Shown: piece after piece, positions 20,151 through 27,962 of the stretch
Position numbering within the stretch: position 1 is the first letter of the stretch
How the letters are laid out: every line of letters begins with the position of its first letter
From: Gloeobacter kilaueensis JS1
GTDB taxonomy: Bacteria > Cyanobacteriota > Cyanobacteriia > Gloeobacterales > Gloeobacteraceae
NCBI RefSeq assembly: GCF_000484535.1
Contig: NC_022600.1
Location: 4,394,234 to 4,458,233 of the forward strand
DNA: 64,000 nt
Direction: 5' to 3'
The notes under the pieces: model-generated
What the model saw: the letters and a program-made list of their open reading frames with translations, nothing else
Told to the model about the DNA's origin: nothing
The model's database searches: none
Program-made: the position numbers and the translations under genes

Positions 20151-20729
20151 CTAACGCTCGGGCGGACATTCGACTTCACGCACAAGTGCCGCGAACTGCG
20201 GTACTTGCAATTCGAGTCGCTCGAGAAGTTCCTGCACACTCATGGGTGGTCGCTTGAGTGCTTGAGCCTGCCGAACGACAGCCTGCACCATTGCTTGCGG
20301 GTCGATGTGATAGAGATGGCACAGGAAGGCATCAGGATGTTGAGCCTCGACGTCCCACGGCTGCAGATCCTCTTTTTGGAAGTCCTTAATGTTCGTGGTG
20401 ACAATCACCTGAGCACCGATTCTTACTGCTGCAGCAAGTACATGCCGGTCTTTAGGATGGTTGGTCATTGCAGCAATCAAAGCCATCGGCACTTCGACAA
20501 TCGCCTGGGGGAAGGCTTTTTGAAGAGCCTGCTGGAGATCATCTGCCTGCAACTGGTTTAGCCTCCCTCGCTTCAGTAGATTGCGGGTTACCTCTTCGAG
20601 AATGGCCAGACTCCAGTGAGGACGGTAAATTCCGGCTCCAGCAGCCCGTAGCAGAGTGTCCCGTAGGGGGAGAGGATACAGAACACAGGCATCGAGGACA
20701 ACGGGAAAAACTGGATACTCAACCGTCAT
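20151..20729 (-). CDS. PIN-domain ribonuclease toxin
   Basis: A 192-residue PIN-fold protein. The acidic metal-binding residues are visible in VVLDACVLYP near the start, in ILEEVTRNL, and in HPKDRHVLAAAV followed by VTTNIKDF. This is the longer PIN group (PIN plus C-terminal helices) rather than the 130-residue VapC type. ATG at 20727-20729 is preferred (MTVEYPVFPVVLDA); an ATG at 20750 would add seven residues. It overlaps the upstream gene by about 11 bp, as expected for a toxin following its antitoxin. Confidence 0.8.
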   Translation of the reverse strand: MTVEYPVFPVVLDACVLYPLPLRDTLLRAAGAGIYRPHWSLAILEEVTRNLLKRGRLNQLQADDLQQALQKAFPQAIVEVPMALIAAMTNHPKDRHVLAAAVRIGAQVIVTTNIKDFQKEDLQPWDVEAQHPDAFLCHLYHIDPQAMVQAVVRQAQALKRPPMSVQELLERLELQVPQFAALVREVECPPER

Positions 20730-21207
20730 CTTCGCGAACCGCTCCGGCAACTGCCTCCAAGTCGTAGAAGCCCAGATCCTGGCTCATCTGGGTGAGTTCA
20801 TCTAGAGCCTGATGGCACTGCCGGTCGCGCTGTTGCTTGTAGTCGAGCAAATCCTTGACGTAGATCCGTCGATGGGTGCCGGACCTATGGTAGGGGATAC
20901 TGCCGACTGGCTGCAAAAGTTTGTCGATGAGGAAAGGTCGTGAGACGTTTAGCAAAGCGGCAGCCTGTTGCGTCGAGAGTTCATGCTCGAGGGGCAGAAA
21001 TTCTACGGCCTTGCCTGCTTTAAGTAACGGAATGACCTGGCTGAGCAGACGGTAAACCGAGTCCGGTAGAGGAACGCTCTCTCCATCCGGACCCGTTAAT
21101 CGCGCCTGTATGGATGGAACATGCAGCAGTCGGTCTATCTGCTCCAGAGATGGTAGCTCGTCTTGAGAAGCGACGACGCCCCCCGATAAAGCCTTCTGCT
21201 CAAGCAT
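20719..21207 (-). CDS. Excisionase-type DNA-binding antitoxin
   Basis: A 162-residue protein. The central helix-turn-helix reads LSTQQAAALLNVSRPFLIDKL, followed by PYHRSGTHRRIYVKDLLDYK, the winged MerR/excisionase pattern. The acidic C-terminal tail could wrap the toxin. It precedes and overlaps the PIN gene, so it is very likely the antitoxin and autorepressor of this pair. Start ATG at 21205-21207. Confidence 0.8.
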   Translation of the reverse strand: MLEQKALSGGVVASQDELPSLEQIDRLLHVPSIQARLTGPDGESVPLPDSVYRLLSQVIPLLKAGKAVEFLPLEHELSTQQAAALLNVSRPFLIDKLLQPVGSIPYHRSGTHRRIYVKDLLDYKQQRDRQCHQALDELTQMSQDLGFYDLEAVAGAVREDDG

Positions 21208-21270
21208 GGTTGTTCTCCCGCAAAGGGATCGTGCAGCCAGGAGCCGCAGCCCAACCTCAGTTTATCCACT

Positions 21271-21288
21271 AAACGCAATAAACGCAAC
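21271..21288. repeat. Two tandem copies of AAACGCAAY upstream of the antitoxin gene
   Basis: AAACGCAAT (21271-21279) is followed directly by AAACGCAAC (21280-21288), 64-81 bp upstream of the antitoxin start and in the divergent gap to yqeY. Short tandem sites like this are often autoregulatory operators of antitoxins. That use is not shown. Confidence 0.35.
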
Positions 21289-21367
21289 GGATGCCATAAA
21301 TGACAATCCCAAGCGCATAATACACTGGTAGTATGCCCACCGATGAAGGGGGCGAGGAGATAGCTCG

Positions 21368-21826
21368 ATGTTGCTGGAGCAGATCAAAGCGGACAGTCTG
21401 GAGGCGCGCAAGCGCAACAGCAAGGAGCCGGGGGTGCATACCCGGCGCGTCAGTTTGCTGGGGACGCTCTACGCTGAGGCGAGCCGCGTCGGCAAGGACG
21501 CCGCCAACCGCCCGAGCACGGATGAGGAGGTGCTGGCAGTGGTGCGCAAATTTATCAAAAACCTCGACGAGACGATCGCCGTCTTGCAAAAGGCAGGCAA
21601 GAACACCGCTGGTCAGTTAGAAGAAAAGGCGATTCTCGAGGGCTACCTGCCGCGCCAGCTCAGTTCTGAGGAGTTGAGGGCGGCGATAGAAAGCATCGTC
21701 GCGGATCTGGGCGAAAAATCGCCAAAGGCGATGGGCGAGGTGATGAAGCAGCTCAAGGAGCGCTACGGCGGCCAGTTCGACGGCAAACTGGCCAGTGAAG
21801 CGGCGCGGACGATCTTGAATCGCTGA
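21368..21826 (+). CDS. yqeY: GatB/YqeY domain protein
   Basis: A 152-residue helical protein matching the stand-alone YqeY family, related to the tail of the GatB amidotransferase subunit that grips tRNA. Typical parts are EQIKADSLEARKRN, the basic VVRKFIKNLDETI and LEGYLPRQLSSEELRAAI, then KAMGEVMKQLKERYGGQFDG. AGGAG precedes the ATG at 21368. The cellular role of YqeY is not established. An S4 protein gene follows 11 bp later. Confidence 0.9.
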   Translation: MLLEQIKADSLEARKRNSKEPGVHTRRVSLLGTLYAEASRVGKDAANRPSTDEEVLAVVRKFIKNLDETIAVLQKAGKNTAGQLEEKAILEGYLPRQLSSEELRAAIESIVADLGEKSPKAMGEVMKQLKERYGGQFDGKLASEAARTILNR

Positions 21827-21837
21827 GGGGAGAGCCG

Positions 21838-22059
21838 GTGGCTGACTTTATCAAGCTCGACCAGTTTCTCAAGCTCGCCGGAGCCGTCCAGACGGGCGGC
21901 CAGGCGAAGCTGCTTGTTCAAGACGGGCAGGTGATGGTGAACGGTGCCGTCGAGACGCGCCGGGGCCGCAAGCTGGTGAATGGGGACGTGGTGAGGCTGG
22001 GCGAGCAGATTTACCCGGTTGAGCTGGGTGCTCCCGACGAGGACGGCGCAATCTCGTGA
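21838..22059 (+). CDS. Small S4-domain RNA-binding protein (YaaA/YbcJ type)
   Basis: A 73-residue protein consisting of one S4 domain: [39 protein letters not shown], then GDVVRLG. Members bind structured RNA, probably in ribosome assembly. The start is GTG at 21838, with GGGGAGAGCC just upstream. Its last 49 bp overlap the convergent 3' end of prfC, which is unusual but both frames are well conserved. Confidence 0.85.
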   Translation: MADFIKLDQFLKLAGAVQTGGQAKLLVQDGQVMVNGAVETRRGRKLVNGDVVRLGEQIYPVELGAPDEDGAIS

Positions 22060-23633
22060 AACTGCAGGTGCGGGTTGCGCTCGCTCATCTGCTGCAGACC
22101 CCAGGGGGTCTTAAAGAGAATCACCAGCCGCCCCTCGACGTCTTTGAGGCCGAGGCTGTCAAAGTACCAGTCGATGGTCTCCAGATCGTCCGGGTGCTTG
22201 GCGCTCACCCAACGCGCCATCGTCCAGGGCAACGGTTCGAGCAGCGTCTCGACGTTGTACTCGCTCTCCAGCCGAAAGCGCACCACGTCGAACTGCAACT
22301 GGCCCACCGCCGCCAGGATCGGATCGCGCTTGGCCTCGTCTTGATGAAAGAGCACCTGAACCGCTCCTTCCTCGCGCAGTTGGGTGACGCCTTTGAGAAA
22401 TTGCTTGTACCTGGAGGGGTTCGGGTTGCGCAGGGTGGCAAAATGCTCGGGCGCAAAAAGCGGGATGCCCTCGAAGGCCACCGGTTTACCCAGGCAGATC
22501 GTATCGCCGATGGCGAAGGTGCCAGGGTTGATCACGCCTACGATGTCGCCCGCATAGGCTTCTTCGACCGTCTCGCGCTCCTGGCCGAACAGTTTGAGCG
22601 AACGGGAGAGCCGGACTTTTTTGCCCAGGCGGGTGTGGTGAACGGTCATGTCCTTCTCGAACCTGCCCGAGCAGACGCGAATAAAGGCGACGCGGTCGCG
22701 GTGCTGCGGGTCCATATTTGCCTGAATCTTGAAGACAAAGCCGGTAAAATCTGTGTCCTCCGGTGAGATGATCCCGGTGTCGGCGCGGTGGATGCCCGGC
22801 TTGGAGGCAAAGTCGATGAAGGCGTCTAAAAAAAGCTGCACCCCAAAATTGTTGGCGGCACTGCCAAAGAAGACAGGCGTGAGCAACCCCTGCTCGACGC
22901 GCCGCTGGTCAAATTCGGCGGCCACCGCATCGAGCAGTTCGATTTCCTCGGCCACCTGGAGGTAGGTCTGCTCGTCCATCAAGGCGCGCATCCGCTCGTC
23001 GTCGATCGAACCGACGGTGACCGGAGCGATCCGGCGGCCCCCCTGGGTGCGATCAAATAGATGAACTGCGTGCAGGAGCCGGTCGTAGACGCCCCGAAAC
23101 GTCTCGCCCATGCCGATGGGCCAGTTGACAGCAAAGACATCGATGCCCAGAACCTTCTCGATCTCGTCGAGCAATTCGAGCGGCTCGCGGCCTGGGCGGT
23201 CAAGCTTGTTGATGAAGGTAAATATCGGAATGCCGCGCATCCGGCAAACGTCGAAGAGCTTGCGCGTCTGGGCCTCGATGCCCTTGGCGGCGTCGATGAG
23301 CATCACGGCGTTGTCGGCGGCAGCCAGGGTGCGGTAGGTGTCCTCCGAAAAATCCTGGTGGCCCGGCGTATCGAGCAGGTTGATCTGGTGGTCGTGGTAG
23401 CCAAACTGCAGGACCGTCGAGGTAATCGAGATGCCGCGCTGCTGTTCCATCGCCATCCAGTCGGAGGTGGCGTGGCGCTGGTTGCGCCGGGCGCGCACCG
23501 AACCGGCCATGTCGATCGCTCCGCCGTAGAGCAACAGCTTTTCGGTGAGCGTCGTCTTGCCCGCATCCGGGTGGGAGATAATCGCAAAGGTGCGCCGCCG
23601 ACTTACTTCGGCGGCAATCGAGTCGGTAGGCAT
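22011..23633 (-). CDS. prfC: Peptide chain release factor 3
   Basis: A 540-residue translational GTPase that recycles RF1 and RF2. G1 is [21 protein letters not shown]3 is [16 protein letters not shown] and G4 is [11 protein letters not shown]3-specific segments include [12 protein letters not shown] in switch I and the C-terminal [20 protein letters not shown]. Full family length. It ends inside the convergent S4 gene. Confidence 0.96.
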   Translation of the reverse strand: MPTDSIAAEVSRRRTFAIISHPDAGKTTLTEKLLLYGGAIDMAGSVRARRNQRHATSDWMAMEQQRGISITSTVLQFGYHDHQINLLDTPGHQDFSEDTYRTLAAADNAVMLIDAAKGIEAQTRKLFDVCRMRGIPIFTFINKLDRPGREPLELLDEIEKVLGIDVFAVNWPIGMGETFRGVYDRLLHAVHLFDRTQGGRRIAPVTVGSIDDERMRALMDEQTYLQVAEEIELLDAVAAEFDQRRVEQGLLTPVFFGSAANNFGVQLFLDAFIDFASKPGIHRADTGIISPEDTDFTGFVFKIQANMDPQHRDRVAFIRVCSGRFEKDMTVHHTRLGKKVRLSRSLKLFGQERETVEEAYAGDIVGVINPGTFAIGDTICLGKPVAFEGIPLFAPEHFATLRNPNPSRYKQFLKGVTQLREEGAVQVLFHQDEAKRDPILAAVGQLQFDVVRFRLESEYNVETLLEPLPWTMARWVSAKHPDDLETIDWYFDSLGLKDVEGRLVILFKTPWGLQQMSERNPHLQFHEIAPSSSGAPSSTG

Positions 23634-23770
23634 TCAGCGCATTTGAAGAAGTGGGACATACCCCAAGCCTAACGTTCTGCAGCCGACAGGCTCAAGTTGA
23701 CAGACCAGAGAATTTGAATAATTCTGAGATTGGACTTAGTACGATCTAGCTGAATCTACAATCAGGAGAG

Positions 23771-24334
23771 ATGACGCTCATGACTGCAGCCGTTGGCCTT
23801 CCGGCCCCCAGCTTTACGCTCAAGAGCACCAAAGGTGCAACCAGCCCCAAAAACCTCGGTGCGCCGATTTCCCTCAGCGACTATCGCGGCAAGTGGCTGA
23901 TCTTCTTTTTCTATCCCCTCGATTTTACGTTTGTCTGCCCGACGGAGATCCTGGCGCTCTCCGATCGCTACGAAGAATTTGAAGCGCTCGACACCGAGAT
24001 TCTCGGCGCTTCGACCGACAGTGTCTTCAGCCACTGGGCCTGGATCAGCACCCCACGCGAAAAAAATGGCATCGCCGGGCTCAACTTCCCCCTGGTTGCC
24101 GATTACACCAAGGAGACGGCAACAGCCTACGGCGTGCTCAACGAAAAGGAAGGCTACGCCCAGCGGGGTCTATTCATCATCGATCCCGACGGCATCCTCA
24201 AGTACGCGACGATCACCGACGACAACGTTGGCCGCTCAGTCGAGGAGACGCTCCGGGTTCTGCAGGCGCTGCAGAACGGCGGTCTGTGCCCCGGCGACTG
24301 GAAGCCCGGTCAAAAAGTGCTCGAAGTCGTCTAG
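23771..24334 (+). CDS. 2-Cys peroxiredoxin
   Basis: A 187-residue thiol peroxidase. The peroxidatic cysteine is Cys56 in DFTFVCPTEI and the resolving cysteine is about Cys173 in GGLCPGDWKPGQK, so it is of the typical AhpC/Prx1 2-Cys class. Two ATGs compete: 23771, with AGGAG very close, and 23780, with better spacing. The next gene starts two bases after the stop, so peroxide reduction is probably coupled with a thioredoxin-fold partner. Confidence 0.93.
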   Translation: MTLMTAAVGLPAPSFTLKSTKGATSPKNLGAPISLSDYRGKWLIFFFYPLDFTFVCPTEILALSDRYEEFEALDTEILGASTDSVFSHWAWISTPREKNGIAGLNFPLVADYTKETATAYGVLNEKEGYAQRGLFIIDPDGILKYATITDDNVGRSVEETLRVLQALQNGGLCPGDWKPGQKVLEVV

Positions 24335-24336
24335 CT

Positions 24337-24798
24337 ATGGCACTGCGGCTGCGTTCTACCCTGCCTTCTTTTGAAGGGGCCACCCGCTGGCTGAATCGCA
24401 CCCCCCAGCCGGAGGACTACCAGGGCCAGGTGCTTGTGGTTCATTTCTGGTCGATTAGCTGCTACATCTGCCACGATGTCGTCGAGCAGTTCAACGCCAT
24501 CCGCGACGATTACCAGGCGAAGGGCGTACGCTTTATCAGCGTCCACCAGCCCCGCAGCGAGGCCGAACTCGACCTTGCAGCGGTCGAAAAGGACGCGAAG
24601 GAGAACATGCTCCTCACCCAGCCCTGTGCGATCGACAACGATCACACGATCGTCGATCGCTTTATCAACGAGTACGTCCCCGGCTACTACGTCTTCGACC
24701 GCAAAGGCGAGATGCGCCACTTTCAGACCGGCGGCAAAGGCTACGAGCGGATCACCAGGGCTCTCGACCGGTGCCTGAGCGAAGGGGACGAAGCGTAA
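24337..24798 (+). CDS. Thioredoxin-fold (redoxin) protein with CxxC
   Basis: A 153-residue protein with a thioredoxin-like fold. VLVVHFWSISCYICHDVVEQ holds the redox pair CYIC at the position of the TlpA/ResA WCxxC motif, and VPGYYVFDRKGEMRHFQTGG gives the cis-Pro strand. It has no signal peptide, so it is probably cytoplasmic. It directly follows the peroxiredoxin and may reduce it or handle the same stress; this pairing is inference. Confidence 0.8.
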   Translation: MALRLRSTLPSFEGATRWLNRTPQPEDYQGQVLVVHFWSISCYICHDVVEQFNAIRDDYQAKGVRFISVHQPRSEAELDLAAVEKDAKENMLLTQPCAIDNDHTIVDRFINEYVPGYYVFDRKGEMRHFQTGGKGYERITRALDRCLSEGDEA

Positions 24799-24822
24799 AG
24801 GGCGCAAAAAGATGCGCTTTGA

Positions 24823-24847
24823 GGGTGCCCTGCCGGCACCCTTTTTT
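24823..24847 (+). terminator. Rho-independent terminator after the peroxiredoxin operon
   Basis: GGGTGCC (24823-24829) pairs with GGCACCC (24835-24841) around a 5-base loop and is followed by six T at 24842-24847. It lies 25 bp after the stop of the thioredoxin-fold gene and just before the convergent gene ending at 24861. Confidence 0.9.
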
Positions 24848-24860
24848 ATTCGGCAGCGCC

Positions 24861-25316
24861 TTACAGCTGCACCTGGGTATAGCTCAGCAGCTGTTCTGCC
24901 CAGCGGATCTCGGAGAATCTCCGGTGCTCCGCCGCCACCTGACGCAGGCGGGTGAGATTGTCGCGCAGGCACCGATGAAGGTGGCCACTGGTCATGTCCA
25001 GCCGACACTCCCGGCTTGCTGAATCGACTAACATGCTGTCGATGCTGAACCAGGCCAGTCCGTCGGCCATCCGGCGGTCCTGTGGGCCAATCCAGGAACT
25101 GGTAAAGGGCAGATTCACAAACAGCGAGCGCTGCAAAGAAGGCGTCCGCAGCAGTTCAATATAGGCAGTTTTATTGGGGACCAGGCGCTGAAAGGCACTG
25201 AGGGCTGTATTGAGATCGGCGAATAACTGGGTGTGGTTGCCGGCAGGATGCCCCCAGACACCGGCTGAGGGTACCAGCAGGGCAAAGCTTAGAACTGGAG
25301 CTATCAGTTTTGTCAT
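24861..25316 (-). CDS. Secreted protein of unknown function
   Basis: A 151-residue protein with a clear signal peptide (MTKLIAPVLSFALLVPSAGV, cleavage near GWGHPA). The mature part is helical with two cysteines (in ASRECRLDM and HRCLRDN) that could form a disulfide. No family was recognised. GAAGGAGAGGACT before the ATG at 25314-25316 supports that start over an upstream ATG at 25331. Confidence 0.65.
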   Translation of the reverse strand: MTKLIAPVLSFALLVPSAGVWGHPAGNHTQLFADLNTALSAFQRLVPNKTAYIELLRTPSLQRSLFVNLPFTSSWIGPQDRRMADGLAWFSIDSMLVDSASRECRLDMTSGHLHRCLRDNLTRLRQVAAEHRRFSEIRWAEQLLSYTQVQL

Positions 25317-25644
25317 AGTCCTCTCCTTCACTGCTGCGCTTTATGGCAGCAGTGGAATTCAAAAGGCTGGTCGTTTGGGTTCGACCTGTCACTCCGTTGC
25401 GGAAGGCGATGCGAGCTGATCGAGGCAGGCTGCAAGCGGCAAGCCCAGGGCGACTGTGGCTCGAATGGCGGCGGTGGGGCAGACGCACTCAATTGGTTAC
25501 CTTTCACCACAATTGTAGGGATAGATCATCCGCCACTTTTAAAGACGAGATGAAGTTTGTCTCACTTTTAGCTGTAAAGCGAGGGGTGAGCGGGCAGGGC
25601 GCGCCCGTGGGATGATGGGGCAATGTCTGTTCTGGAAGGCCCGT
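25317..25644. other. Divergent intergenic region, 328 bp
   Basis: It separates the divergent secreted-protein gene and ccmP. Small open frames here show no codon pattern. It should hold both promoters; no strong hairpin or known regulator site was recognised. Confidence 0.6.
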
Positions 25645-26286
25645 TTGGAAGTTCAACTGCGCAGTTATGTCTACATCGATAGTCTCCAGTCCCAGTTCGC
25701 CGCCTTCTTAGGAACGATCGCACCGGGCTTTTTGCCGCTGCCGGGGGACGCTTCGCTCTGGGTTGAGATCTCTCCCGGCATCGAGATCAACCGGGTCACC
25801 GACATTGCCCTTAAAGCGGCGGTGGTCCGGCCCGGCCTGCAGGTGGTCGAGCGCCTCTACGGCAGCCTCGAAATCCATTCGCACCGCCAGGGCGAAGTCA
25901 AGACCGCCGGCGATGCGATCTTGCAGTACCTGGGAGCGAGTATCCGCGACCGGGCCAGACCCAAAGTGATCTCAAGCCAGATCATCCGCAACATCGATGC
26001 GCACCAGACCCAACTGGTCAACCGCTTCAAGCGCGGCCAGATGATCCTGGCAGGCCAGACGCTCTTTGTACTGGAGGTCGAACCTGCCGCCTACATCGCC
26101 CTCGCCGCCAACGCCGCCGAGAAAGCCGCCAACATCAACATCCTCGATGTCTACCCGTTCGGCAGCTTCGGACGGCTCTACCTGGGAGGTGAGGAGCGCG
26201 ACATCATGGTCGGCTCCGCTGCCGCCATAGGCTCGATGGAAGATATCTACGGCCAGCAAAATGGCTCCGCTGCCCGGAGAGAATAA
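25645..26286 (+). CDS. ccmP: Tandem-BMC carboxysome shell protein, CcmP-like
   Basis: A 213-residue protein with two consecutive bacterial-microcompartment folds. It starts [20 protein letters not shown] and contains [20 protein letters not shown], then, in the second half, [19 protein letters not shown] and [15 protein letters not shown]. From memory this is very close to CcmP of other cyanobacteria, which forms stacked trimers with a gated pore in the beta-carboxysome shell. TTG at 25645 is chosen because GGAAGG precedes it and the length equals the family's; the ATG at 25612 adds an unrelated leader. It is outside any ccm cluster in this window. Confidence 0.85.
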   Translation: MEVQLRSYVYIDSLQSQFAAFLGTIAPGFLPLPGDASLWVEISPGIEINRVTDIALKAAVVRPGLQVVERLYGSLEIHSHRQGEVKTAGDAILQYLGASIRDRARPKVISSQIIRNIDAHQTQLVNRFKRGQMILAGQTLFVLEVEPAAYIALAANAAEKAANINILDVYPFGSFGRLYLGGEERDIMVGSAAAIGSMEDIYGQQNGSAARRE

Positions 26287-26339
26287 ATCTGGGTCTTCAG
26301 TCTCCAGCCAGCAATGCGGGTAGAGACAAGCTAGAGACG

Positions 26340-26855
26340 ATGAAAATTCAAATTCCTGAGCTGTCGCTGGTGGTGCTGGTTGGTTCGAGCAGTTCTGGCA
26401 AATCGACCTTTGCCCGGACGCACTTTCGGCCAACCGAAGTACTCAGTTCAGACCGGTTTCGAGGGCTGATTGCAGACGACGAGAACGACCAGTCGGTGAG
26501 CGAACAAGCATTTGAGGTATTGCACATGGTAGCAGCTAAGCGCCTTGCATTGGGCCGGCTTGTGGTTATTGATGCCACGAACGTACAGAGCAAGGCGCGC
26601 AGACCATTGTTGGAGTTGGCCGCTCGCCATCACGTTCTGGCTGTCGCTATCGTCTTTGATCTGCCGGAGCCGCTTTTGATCGAGCGCCACCAGAGGCGCA
26701 CAGACCGGCCCTTTGGTGAAGCGGTCGTCCGGCTGCACTACCAACAGTTGAAGCGTGCGCTGCCAAGTTTGCAACGCGAGGGGTTCCACCGGATCTTCAT
26801 CTTGTATTCAGAAGCGGAAGTGGCGGCAGCCGCAGTGGTTCGCCAATTGATCTAG
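26340..26855 (+). CDS. P-loop kinase resembling the bacterial Pnkp kinase domain
   Basis: A 171-residue ATPase. The P-loop is VVLVGSSSSGKSTFARTHF (about 11-29), followed by VLSSDRFRGLIADDENDQS, LVVIDATNVQSKARRPLLEL and a lid-like RHQRRTDRPFGEAVV. These steps match the 5'-OH polynucleotide kinase module at the N-terminus of Pnkp/PrpC-type RNA-repair enzymes, but without phosphatase or ligase parts. A role in nucleic-acid end repair is plausible, but small-molecule kinases share this fold. Unlinked in strand logic to maf. Confidence 0.7.
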   Translation: MKIQIPELSLVVLVGSSSSGKSTFARTHFRPTEVLSSDRFRGLIADDENDQSVSEQAFEVLHMVAAKRLALGRLVVIDATNVQSKARRPLLELAARHHVLAVAIVFDLPEPLLIERHQRRTDRPFGEAVVRLHYQQLKRALPSLQREGFHRIFILYSEAEVAAAAVVRQLI

Positions 26856-27074
26856 CGCGTTCACGAGTGCGTCTTTGCTATCCTCGCCTCTGAAAGCGAA
26901 ACGGCGGACCAGCACCAGGCGGCTGAGAGATCTTGGGCGTCGTCGCCGACGTTTCCAGGAGCTTGCAGGTCGGCGAGAGTCTGAGCGATCTGCCTGCCCG
27001 TGCTGCCGGCTAGATCGGTGACATCGAGCAGTTGAGTGGCCAGAGCGCAGATTTTGCTCTTGATTTTTGAGTGA

Positions 27075-27677
27075 TCAGGCAGGTGCGTTCTTCTCACCCG
27101 GTAGGGCGTAGACGCGGCGGCCAAATTCGAGGAGCATATCGACCAGCATCGGCAGCGAGAGGCCCAGCACATTCGTGTAGCAGCCGTCGATCGCCTCCAC
27201 AAGACCCGCTCCCAATCCCTGGATCGAGTAGCCCCCGGCGGTAGAGAGCGGTTCGCCGCTGGCGACATAAGCGGCAATCTCAGAGGCGCTCATCGCCTTG
27301 AGCTTGACTTCGGTGATGTTGCAGCGCAGCGAGCGCTGCTCCCCTTCGATGAGGGCCATGCCGGTGTAGACGGTGTGCCGCCGCCCCTGCAACTGCTCCA
27401 GCATCTCGGTGGCGCGCCGGGCGTCGAGGGGCTTGCCCAGAATCTCACGATCGGTGGCGACGACGGTATCCGCCGCCAGAATCAGATCCTGGGGATAGGG
27501 TTCCTGTAGCGCCAGCGCCTTACCGAGGCTATTGTTCAAAACAAGCCGATCCGGCGGCAAGCTCTCGTCTGCCACCTCGGCAAACTGGCTGGCAAAAGCA
27601 CGAAAGTCGATGCGCAGTTGCTGCAACAACTCGCGGCGGCGCGGCGAAGCGGAGGCTAAAAGCAAGGAGACGGCCAT
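27075..27677 (-). CDS. maf: Maf-family nucleotide pyrophosphatase
   Basis: A 200-residue house-cleaning enzyme that hydrolyses non-canonical or unpaired nucleoside triphosphates such as dTTP/UTP. Maf signatures are LLASASPRRRELLQQL at the start, LAADTVVATDREILGKP and the C-terminal GGYSIQGLGAGLVEAIDGCY. The 219-bp gap to the preceding gene at 26855 contains no supported gene. Start ATG at 27675-27677; divergent from the cmp operon. Confidence 0.94.
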   Translation of the reverse strand: MAVSLLLASASPRRRELLQQLRIDFRAFASQFAEVADESLPPDRLVLNNSLGKALALQEPYPQDLILAADTVVATDREILGKPLDARRATEMLEQLQGRRHTVYTGMALIEGEQRSLRCNITEVKLKAMSASEIAAYVASGEPLSTAGGYSIQGLGAGLVEAIDGCYTNVLGLSLPMLVDMLLEFGRRVYALPGEKNAPA

Positions 27678-27808
27678 CGTGTACTCAATTTCTCAGGGCC
27701 AGTATATCCGCGCATTCAAGTCGAAATTAAAATAGATTATGCTCTATAGATTTTCAAAAAAAGTTTGATTTCCGTCGATGGTAAGGACCGTTAGTATGCA
27801 AATGTGAA

Positions 27809-27919
27809 GGTGGCCGTGCCTTGAGGCCGCCGGAGCGAGACAAGCCTTCGCAGGACTGCGGCTGTAGAAGCGGGCAGTCCAATTCAGACGACAGGGGCCA
27901 CCGCGCGTCTTTTGACGCG
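27809..27919 (+). promoter_or_regulatory. Structured 5' leader of the cmp operon
   Basis: Within the 285-bp gap before cmpA, GGTGGCC (27809-27815) is perfectly complementary to GGCCACC (27896-27902). It encloses about 80 bases with an inner 7-bp stem, GGACTGC (27853-27859) with GCAGTCC (27874-27880). A third hairpin follows at once: CGCGTC (27904-27909) with GACGCG (27914-27919) around TTTT. A closed multi-branch fold 40-150 bases ahead of a start codon is the layout of a cis-regulatory RNA. It matches no riboswitch class that I know. The fold is read by eye only. Confidence 0.4.
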
Positions 27920-27962
27920 GCGGCGGGAAACTTGTGTGCAATTACGCGGTTGAGGACGGGAC

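Noticed and set aside
26861-27277. 138-codon minus-strand frame between the kinase-like gene and maf
   Set aside because: Most of it is a shadow of maf in another frame; the last 65 codons are helical but have no start or ribosome site of their own.
27809-27902. tRNA-like object with a 7-bp acceptor-like helix and 94-base length
   Set aside because: No T-loop sequence GTTCRANTC, no D-loop pattern and no anticodon arm; better read as a leader fold.
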